From Cryptomeria japonica (Eukaryota; Streptophyta; Pinopsida; Cupressales; Cupressaceae): a stretch of DNA of 64,000 nucleotides. The stretch spans positions 102,963,897 through 103,027,896 of the forward strand of contig NC_081407.1 in the NCBI RefSeq assembly GCF_030272615.1, read 5' to 3'. Every line of letters starts with the position of its first letter. The first letter of the stretch is position 1. The notes beneath the pieces are model-generated. The model did not search any database and had not been told where the DNA came from. It saw only the letters and a list, made by a program, of their open reading frames with translations. Below are positions 1 to 11,875 of the stretch, one piece after another. A program made the translations under genes and the position numbers.

Positions 1-2157
1 ATCCATATATACCAGCATCCATACCCAAGGTAAGCTCCTCAGCTAGAGCCTACGTTCAGGCCACTTCCAATGGATGTCAGATACAAGTGGCACAATATGT
101 GTTCTTCCCTATTTGATCACGTAGGTTTAGGTCATCTTGCTTCTTAATTAGGGTTTCCCCTAAGAGGTTATGCCTATAAAGAGGATAATTGATCATTTCA
201 TTTGATCAACCATCCAAATCAATCTTATTTATCTCTTTTTCTACTGGACAATGAATATGAGCTACGGAAAAAAAATTATGAGTAGGAAAATTCATTATAA
301 TAAAGATAAAACTTGATCACCAACCAACACAAATGCAACCTCCTATGTAAAATTCAAACAATTTCATCACTACATAAAACAAATTTGACACATTGTCACA
401 AACATAACGATTTTTTCTTCAAGAAAACATCCCGTGAATGAACTGGTTGATTACACTACCTTTTTTCTTCAACCGGATCTTGGAGGCACCGCAATCCAGA
501 ACTGTTTCCCACCTTGTAATGCCCATTTTTTTGTGAATATGGTAGAGCTCGACACGATGAAGAGGCGGGATTAATGTTTATCAAATGACTTGGTCTTTCT
601 TCTTTTTTTTTTTAAGTAATGCTCGCGGTCGTCGGAATTTTGACGAACGTGGGCACTTTTTCAAAAAAACACAAATTTCATTGCCAATTCCTTCTCCGTC
701 AAAACCAAATGTTGAATTATCATCAGAATTCCAATGAATGCGGGCATTTTTTCAAAAAAAATAAATAAATTTGGTCACAATATGCCTTCTCTGTCGGAAA
801 CCTTCATCGGAATTTTAGGCCAAATGTATTAGTGTCAAACACTTGACCACAAAAGTAAAAAAATACTCAAAGGATGGTAATGATCACAACAAACCAACTA
901 TTGGTTCTTTCAAAGTGAAAAAGGAGGATCCTTTTCATTAGAGAGAATTGGTTTCTAGGGACTTACTACCTAATGGAAACATAAGATCAAGCTAATATAT
1001 CCTCTTAAAGGGTTAGTTAAAATCAAAGTAGATATATGAATCTCCTCAACATTAATCACAACAACATTACCACTAATTTTCAATCCATTGCTCTTGATAC
1101 ACTTATCCAAATTCATCTCTTCCAACACAAATCACAATTTTTACATAGGCACAATTATAGTCCCAAATACCTTTCCAAATTTCATTTCAAGCAAGAGCAT
1201 TACCACACATCTTTCCACAGTGTAGTTAGTGTAAAATGACTTTATGTCTTGTTTATATTTGACTATGTATCATCTACTTGTTAATTTCTAGGTAGTCTTT
1301 AAGGAGTTGGTTGTAAGTGGTTGTCGATGATTGTGTTCTACTTGGCAACTAATGGGTACTTGACATATGCTTCTTATATTCAAGAAAGATTATTTGATTA
1401 TATATGTGATCCTCCCTAGTATTCATTTGGTTTGTACAAACACTACCTTAAAATAAAGTTTTAATTGGTTTCATCTATAATTATCTAGTATCTATTATTA
1501 TATTCCACTTATATTGCAATTGGTAGTGTTAAAAATCTGGTGCAACTTCCTATAATGAAGTAAGTCAAATTCATGAAGAATCAACATTATTCAATAAGTT
1601 ATAACCATTAACTCCTACATTGGAAACCAATGAAATTAGTGCCTTCACAATGCAATATAGATTGGAAGAATCATGAGGCTTAGTTGTGTTAGATTGGTAT
1701 AGCAAAGATGGGATGGAGTTCTATGGGTTCATTTGTGACTTGATAGTGGCATGCGAGTTCAAATTGCTTGAGGAGATGCAATCTTTGGGATGAGAGGACT
1801 GTAATGTCCCATTTATTTTACCTTAGGGAATAATTGAATTATTATAACTAAGTTGTCAAAAATATCATAACTTCAATTTGATAATCGTGTTTGAGTGCCA
1901 TTTTTTTTTGAGCTCAAACCAATGAAGTTGATTCCATAGTATCATTATAAAGTGTCATTTTTCAATCCAACTTGTATAAAGTGCCAATTGTAAGAGGGGG
2001 CTTAAAACTCAATCAAGGGAGGTGTAACGTGTATTGCATCTTATATGCTTTTGCACTTCTTCTTACATTTCTTCACTTGGAGACTAATTGAGATATCATG
2101 GTGATTATCCATGTAATCATTAATTGAGATAAAGTTATGCTTTTGGGGAGATCCATT
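1..2157. other. AT-rich intergenic sequence, no gene seen
   Basis: No frame here shows a recognisable domain, and the short frames present have simple, biased composition. Apart from the imperfect direct repeat listed separately, I see nothing that can be named. A TGTAATGTCCC string near 1801 resembles the start of some plant LTRs and lies upstream of the Gag scrap at 2158, but no partner LTR or target duplication was found. Confidence 0.6.
631..803 (+). repeat. Imperfect tandem direct repeat, period about 88 bp
   Basis: Two diverged units start at 631 and 721, each with a CGGAATT/CAGAATT-like start, then a GGGCA-TTTTTC-AAAAAA block and a TTCTCC/TTCTCT-GTC block. A third unit start (CATCGGAATTTT) is seen at 804. 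The origin is unknown. Confidence 0.45.
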
Positions 2158-2283
2158 ATGTCATCTAAATTGGAATTTCAACCTTCTATTTCCAAGCTTA
2201 ATCTAGAGAACTATTTGCCTTGGAAACAAGGAATACTGAATCACTATCATGATAATGTTTATTGCCCTATCTCCTTGGACTAG
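2158..2283 (+). pseudogene. Ty1/copia Gag N-terminal remnant
   Basis: A 41-codon stretch from an ATG contains KLNLENYLPWKQGI. This matches the conserved start of copia-type Gag proteins (a KLN-x-x-NY-x-x-W-K pattern that begins the capsid-like UBN2 region). The frame stops at 2281-2283, and the next roughly 250 bases keep only scattered charged codons. No LTR pair, PBS or pol follows, because a SINE-like insert starts at 2562. The assignment rests on one motif, so a chance match cannot be excluded. Confidence 0.4.
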
Positions 2284-2561
2284 TTGTTGAACCACATGAT
2301 AAATATCAAAAGAAAAAGTTGTTTAACAAAAATGATAAGGTTTTATGGACTAATAGGCATTATGGTTTATGAGAAATATATTCATCACATAGACCACACT
2401 AAGTGGCCTTTCATGGTTTGAACCATCATCAAATAGATTTTTGGAGATCTTGAATCTTCATCTAATCATGATGTTCCCTTCACTGAGACACCTACTACCC
2501 TAACTTATGTGGACACAACTTCAGCAAATGATCAGTTATTTATAATAGTGTTCCTTCACAA

Positions 2562-2848
2562 TAGCCCCACGGGGTAGCATGGTTGGTTATGGGCTTTGCA
2601 TTCATCCCATATAGGTCTCGAGGTCGACTCATGTTGCTCTAGAATGAACCGATGGTCGAGGCGTTTGGGCAGATTTGGTCACCTCCTGTGGACTAGTCTC
2701 ACCTCAACTTGCCTCTTTGAAGTCCCCAAATTGGTAGTAAAAAGTAAGACCAAGGTAAGGGCCGAGGAAATGCTAGGTTGAGTCATTTCATGGGTGAATA
2801 GAAAGATCATGCTAGGGGATACCACAGGGTTACCAAAAAAAAATCATT
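2562..2848 (+). mobile_element. SINE-like retroposon with 13-bp target duplication
   Basis: The 287-bp segment is bounded by perfect copies of TGTTCCTTCACAA at 2549-2561 and 2849-2861. It begins with a C-rich, tRNA-like head, contains RNA polymerase III box-like strings (2575-2586 and 2621-2630), and ends in an A-rich tail next to the right-hand duplication. A long target duplication, a pol III promoter and an A tail are the established hallmarks of SINEs mobilised by LINE machinery. It encodes no protein; a short frame inside it is incidental. The SINE family and parental tRNA were not identified. Confidence 0.72.
2575..2630 (+). promoter_or_regulatory. Candidate pol III internal promoter (A and B boxes) of the SINE
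   Basis: TAGCATGGTTGG at 2575-2586 matches the A-box consensus TRGCNNAGYNGG at all but one position. AGGTCGACTC at 2621-2630 is a weaker B-box match. Their spacing is close to that of tRNA-derived SINEs. Confidence 0.5.
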
Positions 2849-2883
2849 GTTCCTTCACAACTGGTTGTTTCCACAGTTGATGA

Positions 2884-3154
2884 TGTTAGTGTATACTGTA
2901 ATTATCCTATGTATTTCTACACATGGATTTAAGCCACCTTAGGTAGGTTATATGGAAACTTGGAGAGTTGGTCAAACTCAATCAAGGCACAAGTTTCCAC
3001 TTGGCAAAGCTTAGTTGCCACCACTCATTGAATGTTGCGATTGAATTTTGATTTGACCCAATCACTCTATCTATATGTGCATTGCACACATTAATTATTA
3101 TGAAATCACTCTAGATTTGATGCTAGCAAATGCTTAGTGATCCTAATGATAACA
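2884..3154 (+). repeat. Candidate copia LTR, partner not found
   Basis: The segment starts TGTTAG and ends TAACA. It is followed directly by TGGTACCAGAGTT (3155-3167), which differs slightly from the usual copia primer-binding site TGGTATCAGAGC complementary to initiator methionine tRNA. A Gag-like frame follows at 3183. This LTR-PBS-gag order supports a left LTR of about 270 bp. No right LTR or target duplication was seen, so the boundaries are tentative. Confidence 0.45.
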
Positions 3155-3182
3155 TGGTACCAGAGTTAAACTAAGATAGTTT

Positions 3183-3416
3183 ATGCACTCTTACATTCTT
3201 GGTGATAGATCATGGAGTGTGATCCAAAATATTGATGCAAAAAATTTCACACATTTAAATCCAAAAACAACAAATCATCAACATTATGGATTGTGGAAAT
3301 CTAATGTCATTAAACTAAGATACTGTGTTTTTCAATCTGGATTGATTTGGTGTGTCATGGAAGAAGTTTCTATTTTTTTGGTACAAAGATTTTTGAGTAA
3401 AGAGAGAGCTATATAG
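3183..3416 (+). pseudogene. Ty1/copia Gag N-terminal remnant
   Basis: The 77-codon frame contains HYGLWKSNVIKL, the NY-x-x-W-K type motif near the start of copia Gag, and lies just after the candidate LTR and PBS. It stops after 77 codons, whereas intact copia Gag is several hundred residues, and no protease, integrase or reverse transcriptase follows before 5840. It is best read as the 5' stub of a deleted element. Confidence 0.45.
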
Positions 3417-5840
3417 ATATGAGAGGCTAAATCATATGTCAAACCATTTTGCACATTTTGTCTTTTGGATAAAAATCCATATTTAGAGGCAAAATTTGGC
3501 ATATACAATCTTTTTCTTGTTTGTGGTATCGACCTATTTGCAGGCTTTTTGTTCTTTTCATAGGATTTCAAATAATTTATGCAGCCCACACACACTTTCC
3601 CAGCCTATAGCAACATGTTGGCTAGTTTATTTAATGTCATAAGAAGTCCCAAGGGTCTTATGGCTTGTAACATGGACCAACATTTGGCAAGGAAAAAAGA
3701 AACAACCTCCCTGCACAAAAGTTGCTCTTGTCTTTCGCTAACACATCATAATCTACCAGGCCTAAAGGATTCTTTCTTTTGGAGATATCTATAGAAGACA
3801 ACTTCATGTTGGGATTTTCTCACATTTTCTCTTGCCTAGAAGACTATTTCAATGGGGATGGAGAAAGTACTCATTAGATAGAATGTTTTGTTGAATTGTC
3901 TCAGACATGTTACCATTGGGTTTTCTCCTTTTTTTCCACTTGATGAGATATTTGCACATGGGCACCTTATTAGGGTTTGATCCTAGCCCCATATTTATAT
4001 TTGAGCATTATTACTCCCTAAGTATAACTTAATGGGGTATTAGAGTGTATTGTTTACTTAACCCAGACCTAGGCTTAAGTCGCACTTAGTGGCTAGGTCT
4101 AAGTTAATCTTGAAACTAAAGATTAAATTCACTTTATAGGTTAAAGACACTTTTTTGTCTCACCATGTGTGCACACATGAGGTTAGCCACTTAGACATTT
4201 CACCTCATTAGAGGTTGGAGATATTCTTTCCTCACCTTATGGGAGATTAGAGATACTTTTCATCACCTTACAAGTGTACATATGTGTCATTCACATTTGA
4301 GGGTTACTCATAACTTTGGTTTACACCATCTCACCTCAAACCCATCTTGTATATATACAAGTGTTTTATTATGTACTTTAATCCAATTTATGGTAATTGA
4401 TATGTTGATTGTTATTTGGATCATTTTCATTTATACACCCTATAAGTGATTATTTGGATGTGACTCCATGATCTTGGCTTCTCCAATGGTGACTCCCCTT
4501 CAAAGGCCTTATTTTGGTGGGACTATGTTAAAATGTAAAATTCATCCTTTTTATGCTCTAGTATCCTTTTTACACTCCAACATTGTTTTTATGCTCCAAC
4601 AGCTTACCAAAATTACATTTAAATTGTAGCATGCAAGCGTTAGCCTTTACATCGTCAAATCTAGTCTTGATTTTGGCACTTGACCATTTTATGTTGACCT
4701 AAACTCAAAAATACCTTGAGAACCCTATATAAAGTAATATTTTTTCATTCATAAAGTCTAATTTCACAACTTATTATTTCTGATGCTCAAGAATTCCTAA
4801 TTCCTTAATTCAAGAGCATATCTTAGTACAAGGAGCAATAAGCTACAACCTAGCTTCAAGTATAATTTCATGATGGATAATTTTATGTCATGTAATTGTT
4901 ATTGCATCAAAACTTAGAGGACTTGTGTAAAGAGCATTGTATCACCACCATCATCAATCCTAAGGTATGATATTGTTGATTCAACATTTCAATTATATTT
5001 AGCCTCTATCCTACTAGGAGTAAGCTCTTTGTTTACATCATCATTTCTATTGTGGAGGTGGAAACACTAACACATGATTTGACTTAGGCAATTTCCTATA
5101 CAATACAACCATTTTCCCTCTTTTCAAGTGTGTAGGTACATATTCAACAACTAAGAATTATAGAATTGCGCTAAGTAGATTAAGATGAACAGTACTAAAC
5201 TTTGGATAAGAAAAACCCCTGCACTATGGTACTTTTTATACCTATTCAATGCTTTTAGACTAGTCTTTGGAGGGATAGATCTACAAAACCTCTTGATCCA
5301 TAATTCAAATCTTTTTGTTGATGAAGAAACCTTCAAAATAGGGTACCAAACACTCTAGTCTAGCACTTTCTAATCCATATTGTTAGACATCATAGGCTAT
5401 TCTCTATCTCCTAATTTCAAATTTCTACTACTATTTTAGTTTCTAGTTCTATATAATTCTATTTATGTTGAAAGATCCCAATTTTATATCATTAACCTAC
5501 TTCATTTACACACACTTTACAATCTCAAATTCATTGCAATAAAAAAGGAGTCATAAACCCACAAGTGCTCAACTATTTTGTTAAGATTGTAGCTAGACCT
5601 AATTTATGCTTCTAATGATATACATCAATGGAGATTTGAGATCTTAGTTTACACTGCTAGGCTAGGATCTCATTTCCTACATATCATTTTGGTGAACTCG
5701 ATCTATCTTATGTTTGCATTTTCATTTTTAGATCTGATTTATATGCATTTAGTTTATTCATATTTACAATCATTTTTGAAATATATCTTTTAGGTGTCTA
5801 CATTACATGAATTAACATTAAAATTTTCAAATTTAGATGC
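3417..5840. other. AT-rich intergenic sequence, no gene seen
   Basis: I found no domain, LTR pair or tandem array here. Short frames on both strands (for example 3579-3794 plus and 5151-5336 minus) have no recognisable motif and are probably incidental. The stretch ends at the AATCA target duplication of E1. Confidence 0.55.
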
Positions 5841-5845
5841 AATCA

Positions 5846-7517
5846 TGTTGGACACAATGGATCACTGAGAGGGGAGTGAATCAGTGATTTAAACTCTTTT
5901 TGTTCAACAAGGAGATACCGATAATATATAAAACAAATTGAGTGCTGACCGGTAGCTCAAACAATGCAAACAAGGTTTGTGAATGGACTTTCTAGAACAT
6001 CAATATACCACATGCACAAAGATGCAACACACAATAAATCTTTGATTACAATATTTACAACACCAAACCAGGGAGCACCAACCCCTTATTTATGAGCACC
6101 AATTCAAAGGAGCACCAACCCTTGCACAATTTATAGGCTACAAACTAAAGGAGCTACAACCCCTACACTAAGCTATAACTTAGTGAAAAGAAAATAAAAC
6201 TCAAAAATACAAATGAAATCACTGTTGCAAATAAATTTTTGCAACCTTACAATATTCTCCTCTGTCAGTTTCACCCTTACCAGTCTGTATTCTCTCCACC
6301 CAATGTGCAACTTGACTCTGTTGATAACTTTTCTAAATCCCATCTCACAATATCTTTTCACCTTCAACTCACACTTGATCACTCTTAATCAGGCATAGCT
6401 TTTGCCAGTTTGTCACCTTTGTATGCAATGCACACTCCACCAGTTGTTCCTTACACCGGTTTACTCTGCTTCTCCTTAACAATCAGGTCTTCACTCATAA
6501 AAACTTGAAGTGTTTATCTCTTTAGCTCTCAGATAGCAATTTTACACTTGTCTTCACTCTGCAGCAGCAACAATCATTGTCTCTAGTCACAATATTTAAA
6601 CTTGAGCTTTCTCGCCAAGAAACAATTCAAACTTAGGGCAATTAGGGTTTCCTTCACTCGACAAGATCTGCATGAGATCCGATCTAGTCTGTTTTGGATC
6701 AATCACCTGTATTTGAGGAATGCATCTATACACATTTTCCATTTTCTAATGCATACATGCTAAAGATAGCAATCTCGTCCATGATTTTCTACCTTGAAAT
6801 CTGTCGAATCATAAAAAGCCCAGTTGTTTCCTTCTCGAGGTCTTCTTGCAGTCTGATATCTTTTCTTTGATCCAGGTGCCAACTACTCGCTGATCTTTCT
6901 CTATCATTCTTCCTTCCTCGAGCCGCATAAGTCTTTTATTATTTCATGATTTATGGTTGTTTCATTTATGTCGACTTGTTGTTTCAACCACCATGTCGAT
7001 GGAGGCTTCACTAACCTGTGCATGTTTTTCCACCTTAGCTCCACATGGCATCACAATGGTCATACACTTAGCTCACTGACACAAGGTCAGTTTACACTTG
7101 AACATTTAGCAAACTCATACCAATACAAGCCTTTATCGATGAGACCTACTTCTCCTGCTAATCGTTTGTGTACACTACACTAGTAGCATATCTTCACCTC
7201 TGGTGATTTGTGATTACTTTCAACATTCTGCCTCTTCATCATAAATAGGAAGCCAATCTCCAGATTGGTTTATGCTCTACTGGTTATCACTCAACATGCT
7301 CACACACACATGCATCTCATCTCATACCGGTGAAGTCACTGATAGTCTTAATAACTACTTGTCTCCCATACCAGTTGACAAGCCTTCATGATAATCTTCT
7401 CAATACCATATTTTTCTTTCACCATACTGGTACACTCTTCCTCATACCAGATGACATACCTCTACCGGTATCCTGCCTGCAATACCGGTTGACATCAATG
7501 ACAACTCAATACCAACA
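5846..7517 (-). repeat. E1 3' LTR (left copy)
   Basis: The 1672-bp copy is homologous along its length to 14265-15989. Relative to that copy it lacks roughly 80 bases near 6027 (present at about 14453-14535), with a CACAA string at the junction. The copies differ by scattered substitutions, so the insertion is not recent. Confidence 0.93.
6129..6136 (-). promoter_or_regulatory. Candidate TATA box in E1 left LTR
   Basis: On the minus strand this reads CTATAAAT; the same string is kept at 14604-14611 in the other LTR. Confidence 0.5.
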
Positions 7518-7530
7518 ATCTCCCCCTTTG
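7518..7530 (-). other. E1 polypurine tract
   Basis: On the minus strand the bases read CAAAGGGGGAGAT and abut the LTR end at 7517. This is the expected place for the primer of plus-strand DNA synthesis. Confidence 0.85.
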
Positions 7531-7735
7531 GCATTGATGTCAACATTTAATTTTCTGGTTTCTCTCCCCCTTTGACATCAATGACAAAGAGAACCTTATT
7601 TTGACACTAATAATCTCTCCCTTGACTGCATCTAGTTAAGACACACTCTCCCCCTATGTCCATATATCATGATTCAAGTGTCATAAGATAGTAGCAATGG
7701 TTGACTCCCCCTGAATTATGCAATCTCCTATTCAT

Positions 7736-8210
7736 TTAAGTGATGCCAGATGGTGGGAAAACTCCCATCTTTTGTCTCAAATACTCAAATGGACCCAAAG
7801 GAAGTGGCTCGGTAAATATGTTAGCAATGTACTCATCAGTTGGAACATATTCTACTATGACCTCCTTGTCTACTACCTTCTCCCTCAAGAAGTGATACTT
7901 GATTGCAATGTGTTTTGTTCTTGAGTACATTACTGGATTCTTGGAGATGTTGATTGCACTTGAGTTATCACACCGGATTGAAATGGGTTTCGGTATCTCC
8001 ACCTGTATGTCTTTCAGTGTTTTTTTCATCCATAAAACCTATGAACAACATGTAGCAGCTGCTATATACTCTACCTTAGCAATAGAAAATGACACTAAAT
8101 CTTGCTTCTTACTGTGCCATGATACTAACTGGTCTCCTAAGTATAAATCACCTCCACTTGTACTTTTATGGTCATCAATACTTCCTGCCCAATTTGCATC
8201 AGTATAAGCC
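7736..8210 (-). pseudogene. E1 RNase H domain
   Basis: The minus strand encodes the copia RNase H that degrades template RNA. From about 8205 downward it reads YTDANWAGSIDDHKSTSGG, with the first catalytic Asp, and then an EY motif. A stop and frame change near 8030 separate this from 7736-8029, which contains IRCDNSSAINISKNPV and RTKHIAIKYHFLRE, the conserved C-terminal half ending close to the PPT. The frame differs from that of the reverse transcriptase upstream, so this domain is disrupted. It is the last coding segment before the 3' LTR, as in all copia elements. Confidence 0.88.
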
Positions 8211-8307
8211 TATAAAGAAAAGTCTCCCTTCTTTGGATACCACATGCCATAACTATAGATCCCTGTAGATACCCGAAGATTCTTCTAACTACATTTAAGT
8301 GGAACTA

Positions 8308-8523
8308 TTAAGGAGAAACTTGGAATCTTCCTACCATGCAAACAACTTGTACAATATCTAGTCTAGATGTTGTTAAATACAATAGACTATCGATCATAGA
8401 CCTATACAGTGTTTGCTCAACTTTCGGTGATTCATCTAGTTTTCTCAACTTACATCTAGTAACCATGGGAGTACTTACTGGTTTGTTGTCCTCCATTTTA
8501 GATTTCTTCAGCATGTCTTTCAC
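8308..8523 (-). pseudogene. E1 reverse transcriptase C-terminal/connection segment
   Basis: Contains the copia pattern KPVSTPM followed by LYRSMIDSLLYLTTSRLDI, the segment between the polymerase thumb and RNase H. It shares a reading frame with the palm domain upstream (8629-9210), with an interruption between the two. The segment then runs into a stop before RNase H. Confidence 0.88.
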
Positions 8524-8628
8524 ATACTTGGTTTGGGAGATGAAAATTCCTTTCTCCTCCTATGAGATCTGTAGACCAAGAAAATAGGACAATTCACCCA
8601 ACATGAACATCTCAAACTCTATCTTCAT

Positions 8629-9210
8629 CTAATTTTCAAATTCTTTGCACATGATGTATTTGTCTCCACTAAAGATAATATCATCCACATATACAACAAC
8701 TATAATCATGTGATCTCCATTTACCTTGACAAACAAGTTGTTGTCTACATTCCCTTTCCAGAATCCTTGCTCCTTCAAGTATTTTTCTAACCTGGAATAC
8801 CATGCTCTAGGAGCCTGCTTCAAACCATACAGGGCTTTCTTCAATCGGCATACAAAACTCTCATCTTCATGCAACAAGTACCCTTCCTGTTGTTCCATAT
8901 ACACCTCTTCTTCAATATTTCCATTGAGAAAAAAAAATTTCACATCCATCTGATATACTTCATATCCCTTGCAGGTTGAGAAAGCTAAAAACATTCTTAT
9001 TGCCTCTAACCTAACAATCGGTGCAAAGGTTTCTTCAAAATCAATACCTTCCACTTGAGCATACCCTTTGCAAACTAACCTTGCTTTATGCCAGACTATC
9101 TTACCTTCTTCATTCATCTTGTTCTGGTAGACCCATTTGGTACCTATGACATTCTTATTTGCTGGTCTAGGAACAAGTTCCCAAGTTTGATTTTTCTTAA
9201 TTTGTCTCAA
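8629..9210 (-). pseudogene. E1 reverse transcriptase (RVT_2) palm and fingers
   Basis: This 193-residue frame is the core of the copia reverse transcriptase, which copies element RNA to DNA in cytoplasmic particles. Visible motifs in order: NQTWELVPRP, GTKWVYQNK, ARLVCKGYAQ, FAPIVRLEAIR, YQMDVK with the first catalytic Asp, KALYGLKQAPRAWY, and YVDDII with the catalytic Asp pair near residue 175. All catalytic residues seem intact here. It is broken only because the reading frame is interrupted on both sides. Integrase lies upstream and RNase H downstream. Confidence 0.95.
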
Positions 9211-9356
9211 TTATTCATCAATGGAATCTACCCACTTCTCACTTTTGCTAGCATCATCAAAATTTTTGGACTCTACTTCAATCATGAGACAAAAATTTAC
9301 CTGCTCACCTTCCCGAGTTAATCTCCTTCTGGTCTACACACCTTCATTCCTATCTC

Positions 9357-9722
9357 CTATGATCTGTTCTTCTGAATGATTCTTTTGCACATACCGATTG
9401 GGGATTTTTTTGGTGTATTTTCTACCGGTCCATTGTTAGATTGTTCTTCATTTTCAACATTTGAATCATCAATGTAAGGTGTCGGTGCATAATTTCCTCT
9501 ATGTGAGTCTTCATATATTCTCACATTTACACTCTCAACCACCCTTCTCAATCTCTTGTTGTAGCATTTGTAGGCTTTACTATTGGTTGAGTATCCCAAG
9601 AAGATTCCTTCATCACTTTGGTAATCAAAACTTCCTAATCCATCAGCATCTCTCTTGATGAAACACTTACTTCCAAACACTCTAAAGTACTTAAGTGATG
9701 GTTTCCTTTTTCCATAACTCAT
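9357..9722 (-). pseudogene. E1 integrase C-terminal region
   Basis: Begins with a PSLKYFRVFGSKCFIKRD-like stretch followed by EGIFLGYSTNSKAYKCYNKR, the conserved post-catalytic region of copia integrases. The rest is acidic and Asn-rich, as in the variable linker toward reverse transcriptase. It is in a different frame from the integrase core, so an indel lies near 9740. Confidence 0.9.
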
Positions 9723-9762
9723 AAGAAGTCATTCTACTATTCACTCTTAACTATACTTGGTT

Positions 9763-10365
9763 TTAAGTGTAGATAGTAGTATGAACTGCTTCCTTCCAGT
9801 ATATATCCAATATGTTGGCCTTATTCAACATAGTCCTAGCCATCTCCTTCACTGTCCTAATTTTCCTCTCTACCACCCCATTTTGTTGAGTTATCCTTGC
9901 AGCTGAATATTGTCTTCGGATTCCATGTTTCTCACAGTAGTCAACAAATACATTGGAAGAAAATTCTCCACCCTGGTCTGATCTTAAGCATTTTAGCCGG
10001 TGTCCACTTTCATTTTCCACCATCTTCCTAAAAATTTTGAATCTCTCAAATGCTTGTGACTTATCATGTAGGAAGGTTACCCAAGTCATTCTTGAGTAAT
10101 CATCTATGAACAACATGAAATACCTTTCTCCAACCAATTCTCTTGTCCTTGTTGGCCCACATAAGTCAGTATGTATCAACTCCAAAGGTCTTGAGGTGTT
10201 ATATTCTTTTGTTTTAAAGTTGACCTTTTCTTTCTTACCTCTAACACATTCATCACAGAATGTTCTTTCCGGTTTTATGATCTGAGGTATGTTTCTCACA
10301 TACCAGTTCTTTCTTATCTTAACCAGATTATCAAAATTCACATGGCCTAATCTCCGATGCCACAA
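9763..10365 (-). pseudogene. E1 integrase N-terminal zinc domain and catalytic core
   Basis: Integrase inserts the cDNA into the genome. The frame opens with the HHCC region (WHRRLGH, then C-x-x-C in FCDECVRGKKEK). The catalytic core follows, with Asp in HTDLCGP, Asp in LRSDQGGEF and Glu in NGVVERK, so the D,D-35-E triad is present in this 200-residue frame. It ends at a frame change before the C-terminal region. The upstream protease is in another frame. Confidence 0.95.
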
Positions 10366-10529
10366 CCAACTTTCATCAACCTATCCCATCATTCATTGGG
10401 ACTCATAGCATTCCTTTAGATTGTAGACATTTCCCTCAGTTCTCTTTCCTCCTGCTACCACTTGACCTATACTCTGCTTTCTTATCTAACAATCGGTAGA
10501 CTCAAATGAGAACTTTTACCCTTTGTCAC

Positions 10530-10760
10530 GCATCTAAATTACACTCAGTAGGTTATGCTTCAAACCTTCTACATAGTACACATCATGAGCCTTGATATTT
10601 CCATCAATATTCAGTGTACCCGGCCTTTGATCTTGATGGAGGAGTTGTCACCAAACCGGACTGAACCACCATTCCAATCATCAAGCTTGATGAACTTTTT
10701 CTTATCTTTAGTCATGTGATTTGAGCAACCACTATCAACTACCCATAAATTCCTTCTTTC
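10530..10760 (-). pseudogene. E1 aspartic protease
   Basis: The minus strand reads WVVDSGCSNHMTKDK, with the catalytic Asp-Ser-Gly at 10728-10736. Downstream comes YYVEGLKHNLLSV at about 10540-10590, the usual end of the copia protease region. The enzyme would cut the Gag-Pol polyprotein inside particles. The frame is not the one used by the zinc knuckles or integrase, so at least two indels flank it, which is why it is too short to stand out as an open frame. Confidence 0.85.
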
Positions 10761-10920
10761 AACATGTAGAGTAGTTTGTACAATCAGGCTGGACTCTATC
10801 TTGTTTTTCTCCTTGTCTACCCAAACTAGTTTCTCTTCTCTCTTTTCCTCTTATGTCACTTTTTGGTTTTGTTTCCAACTTCTCATCTGGTACAATTCGC
10901 TTTTGCTTGTTGGTTCTCAG

Positions 10921-11154
10921 CTAACAATACCTTGCTATATGACCAAAATTTTGACACTTATAGCATTTCACATTAGCACTATAAGATGTACACAATGCAT
11001 TCTTGTAGGACATTTTCATATTACTGCTACATTCATAACTCTTGTGACCAAACTCATTGCAATTATAACATATGACATTTGTACTTTGTAATGCAGAAAA
11101 TGAGTTTCTACTCTCAAAACTAGGGTTGACATTCATTTTCCTGGACTCTTTCAT
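10921..11154 (-). pseudogene. E1 Gag C-terminal zinc knuckles (two CCHC)
   Basis: Two nucleocapsid-type motifs are visible: CYNCNEFGHKSYEC and CYKCQNFGHIARYC, both C-x2-C-x4-H-x4-C. Such knuckles bind element RNA for packaging. A third knuckle lies upstream near 13390, so Gag of this family carries three, separated by a long coiled-coil-like segment. The frame matches that of the coil at 11410-11769. Confidence 0.9.
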
Positions 11155-11409
11155 TCTATGACTGAACTTATTACACCAGTGACAATAGCCATGAAAATTT
11201 GGAACATACTGGTTAGGTTGTCTTGAACTTGCAAACAGCTACCTCACTGGCGGTCTTCCTTTCATGTTGCTAGCCCCTGAGAATCCTTCATGATCAATAC
11301 TTGTATTTCTCCTTGGATATGAATGTTGGTGCATTAAGTATGGTCTCTAGTTCATTGATTGAGTATACTGGTTTGTGTGGTGGTTTCTAGTAGCATCTGC
11401 ATATGTCTT

Positions 11410-11769
11410 CTACTCTTCACCTTTATTTGAAGAAGTGAATTGTATCTCCTTATCAGATGCATCTTTTCTATTTGAACTTTGACCTTCTTGAAAACCTAAG
11501 CCACCGGTATCTTTGGATTGCTTTTGTTTTCTCAGCATCTTGTCCAGGGCTTCAATGCTACCTTCAAATTTGCTTCTCAATTTTATTTCTTCTTGACTTT
11601 TCTCTAAGTCCTTCCGGAGTTTCACTTTTTTTGCTTCCAAATTTTGATGTTCCTTTTCCTTTTCACTCTGACTCACACTAGTGACTTCACACATCCTTTT
11701 GGCCTCTTCCAATTGGAATTTTAGATCTGTGATTTTTCTCTTGGACTCTTCAAGAGACTGCTCCAACAA
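11410..11769 (-). pseudogene. E1 Gag coiled-coil-like segment
   Basis: The 119 residues are almost all Glu, Lys, Gln, Leu and Ser, with heptad-like spacing (LEQSLEESKRKITDL onward). This suggests a helical multimerisation segment between Gag zinc knuckles. The Met at 11769 is internal; Gag-like codons continue upstream across an in-frame TAA to about 11809, where the unrelated insert begins. Confidence 0.75.
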
Positions 11770-11875
11770 TTCTTATTCTTTAGCTACAACCCTCTTTACC
11801 TTCTTTAAGTGGGTAAGTGCAAGGTAATGAGTCACAAATTGGTAGAAATCTGCGTGTTGGAAAACATGCTCTTAG

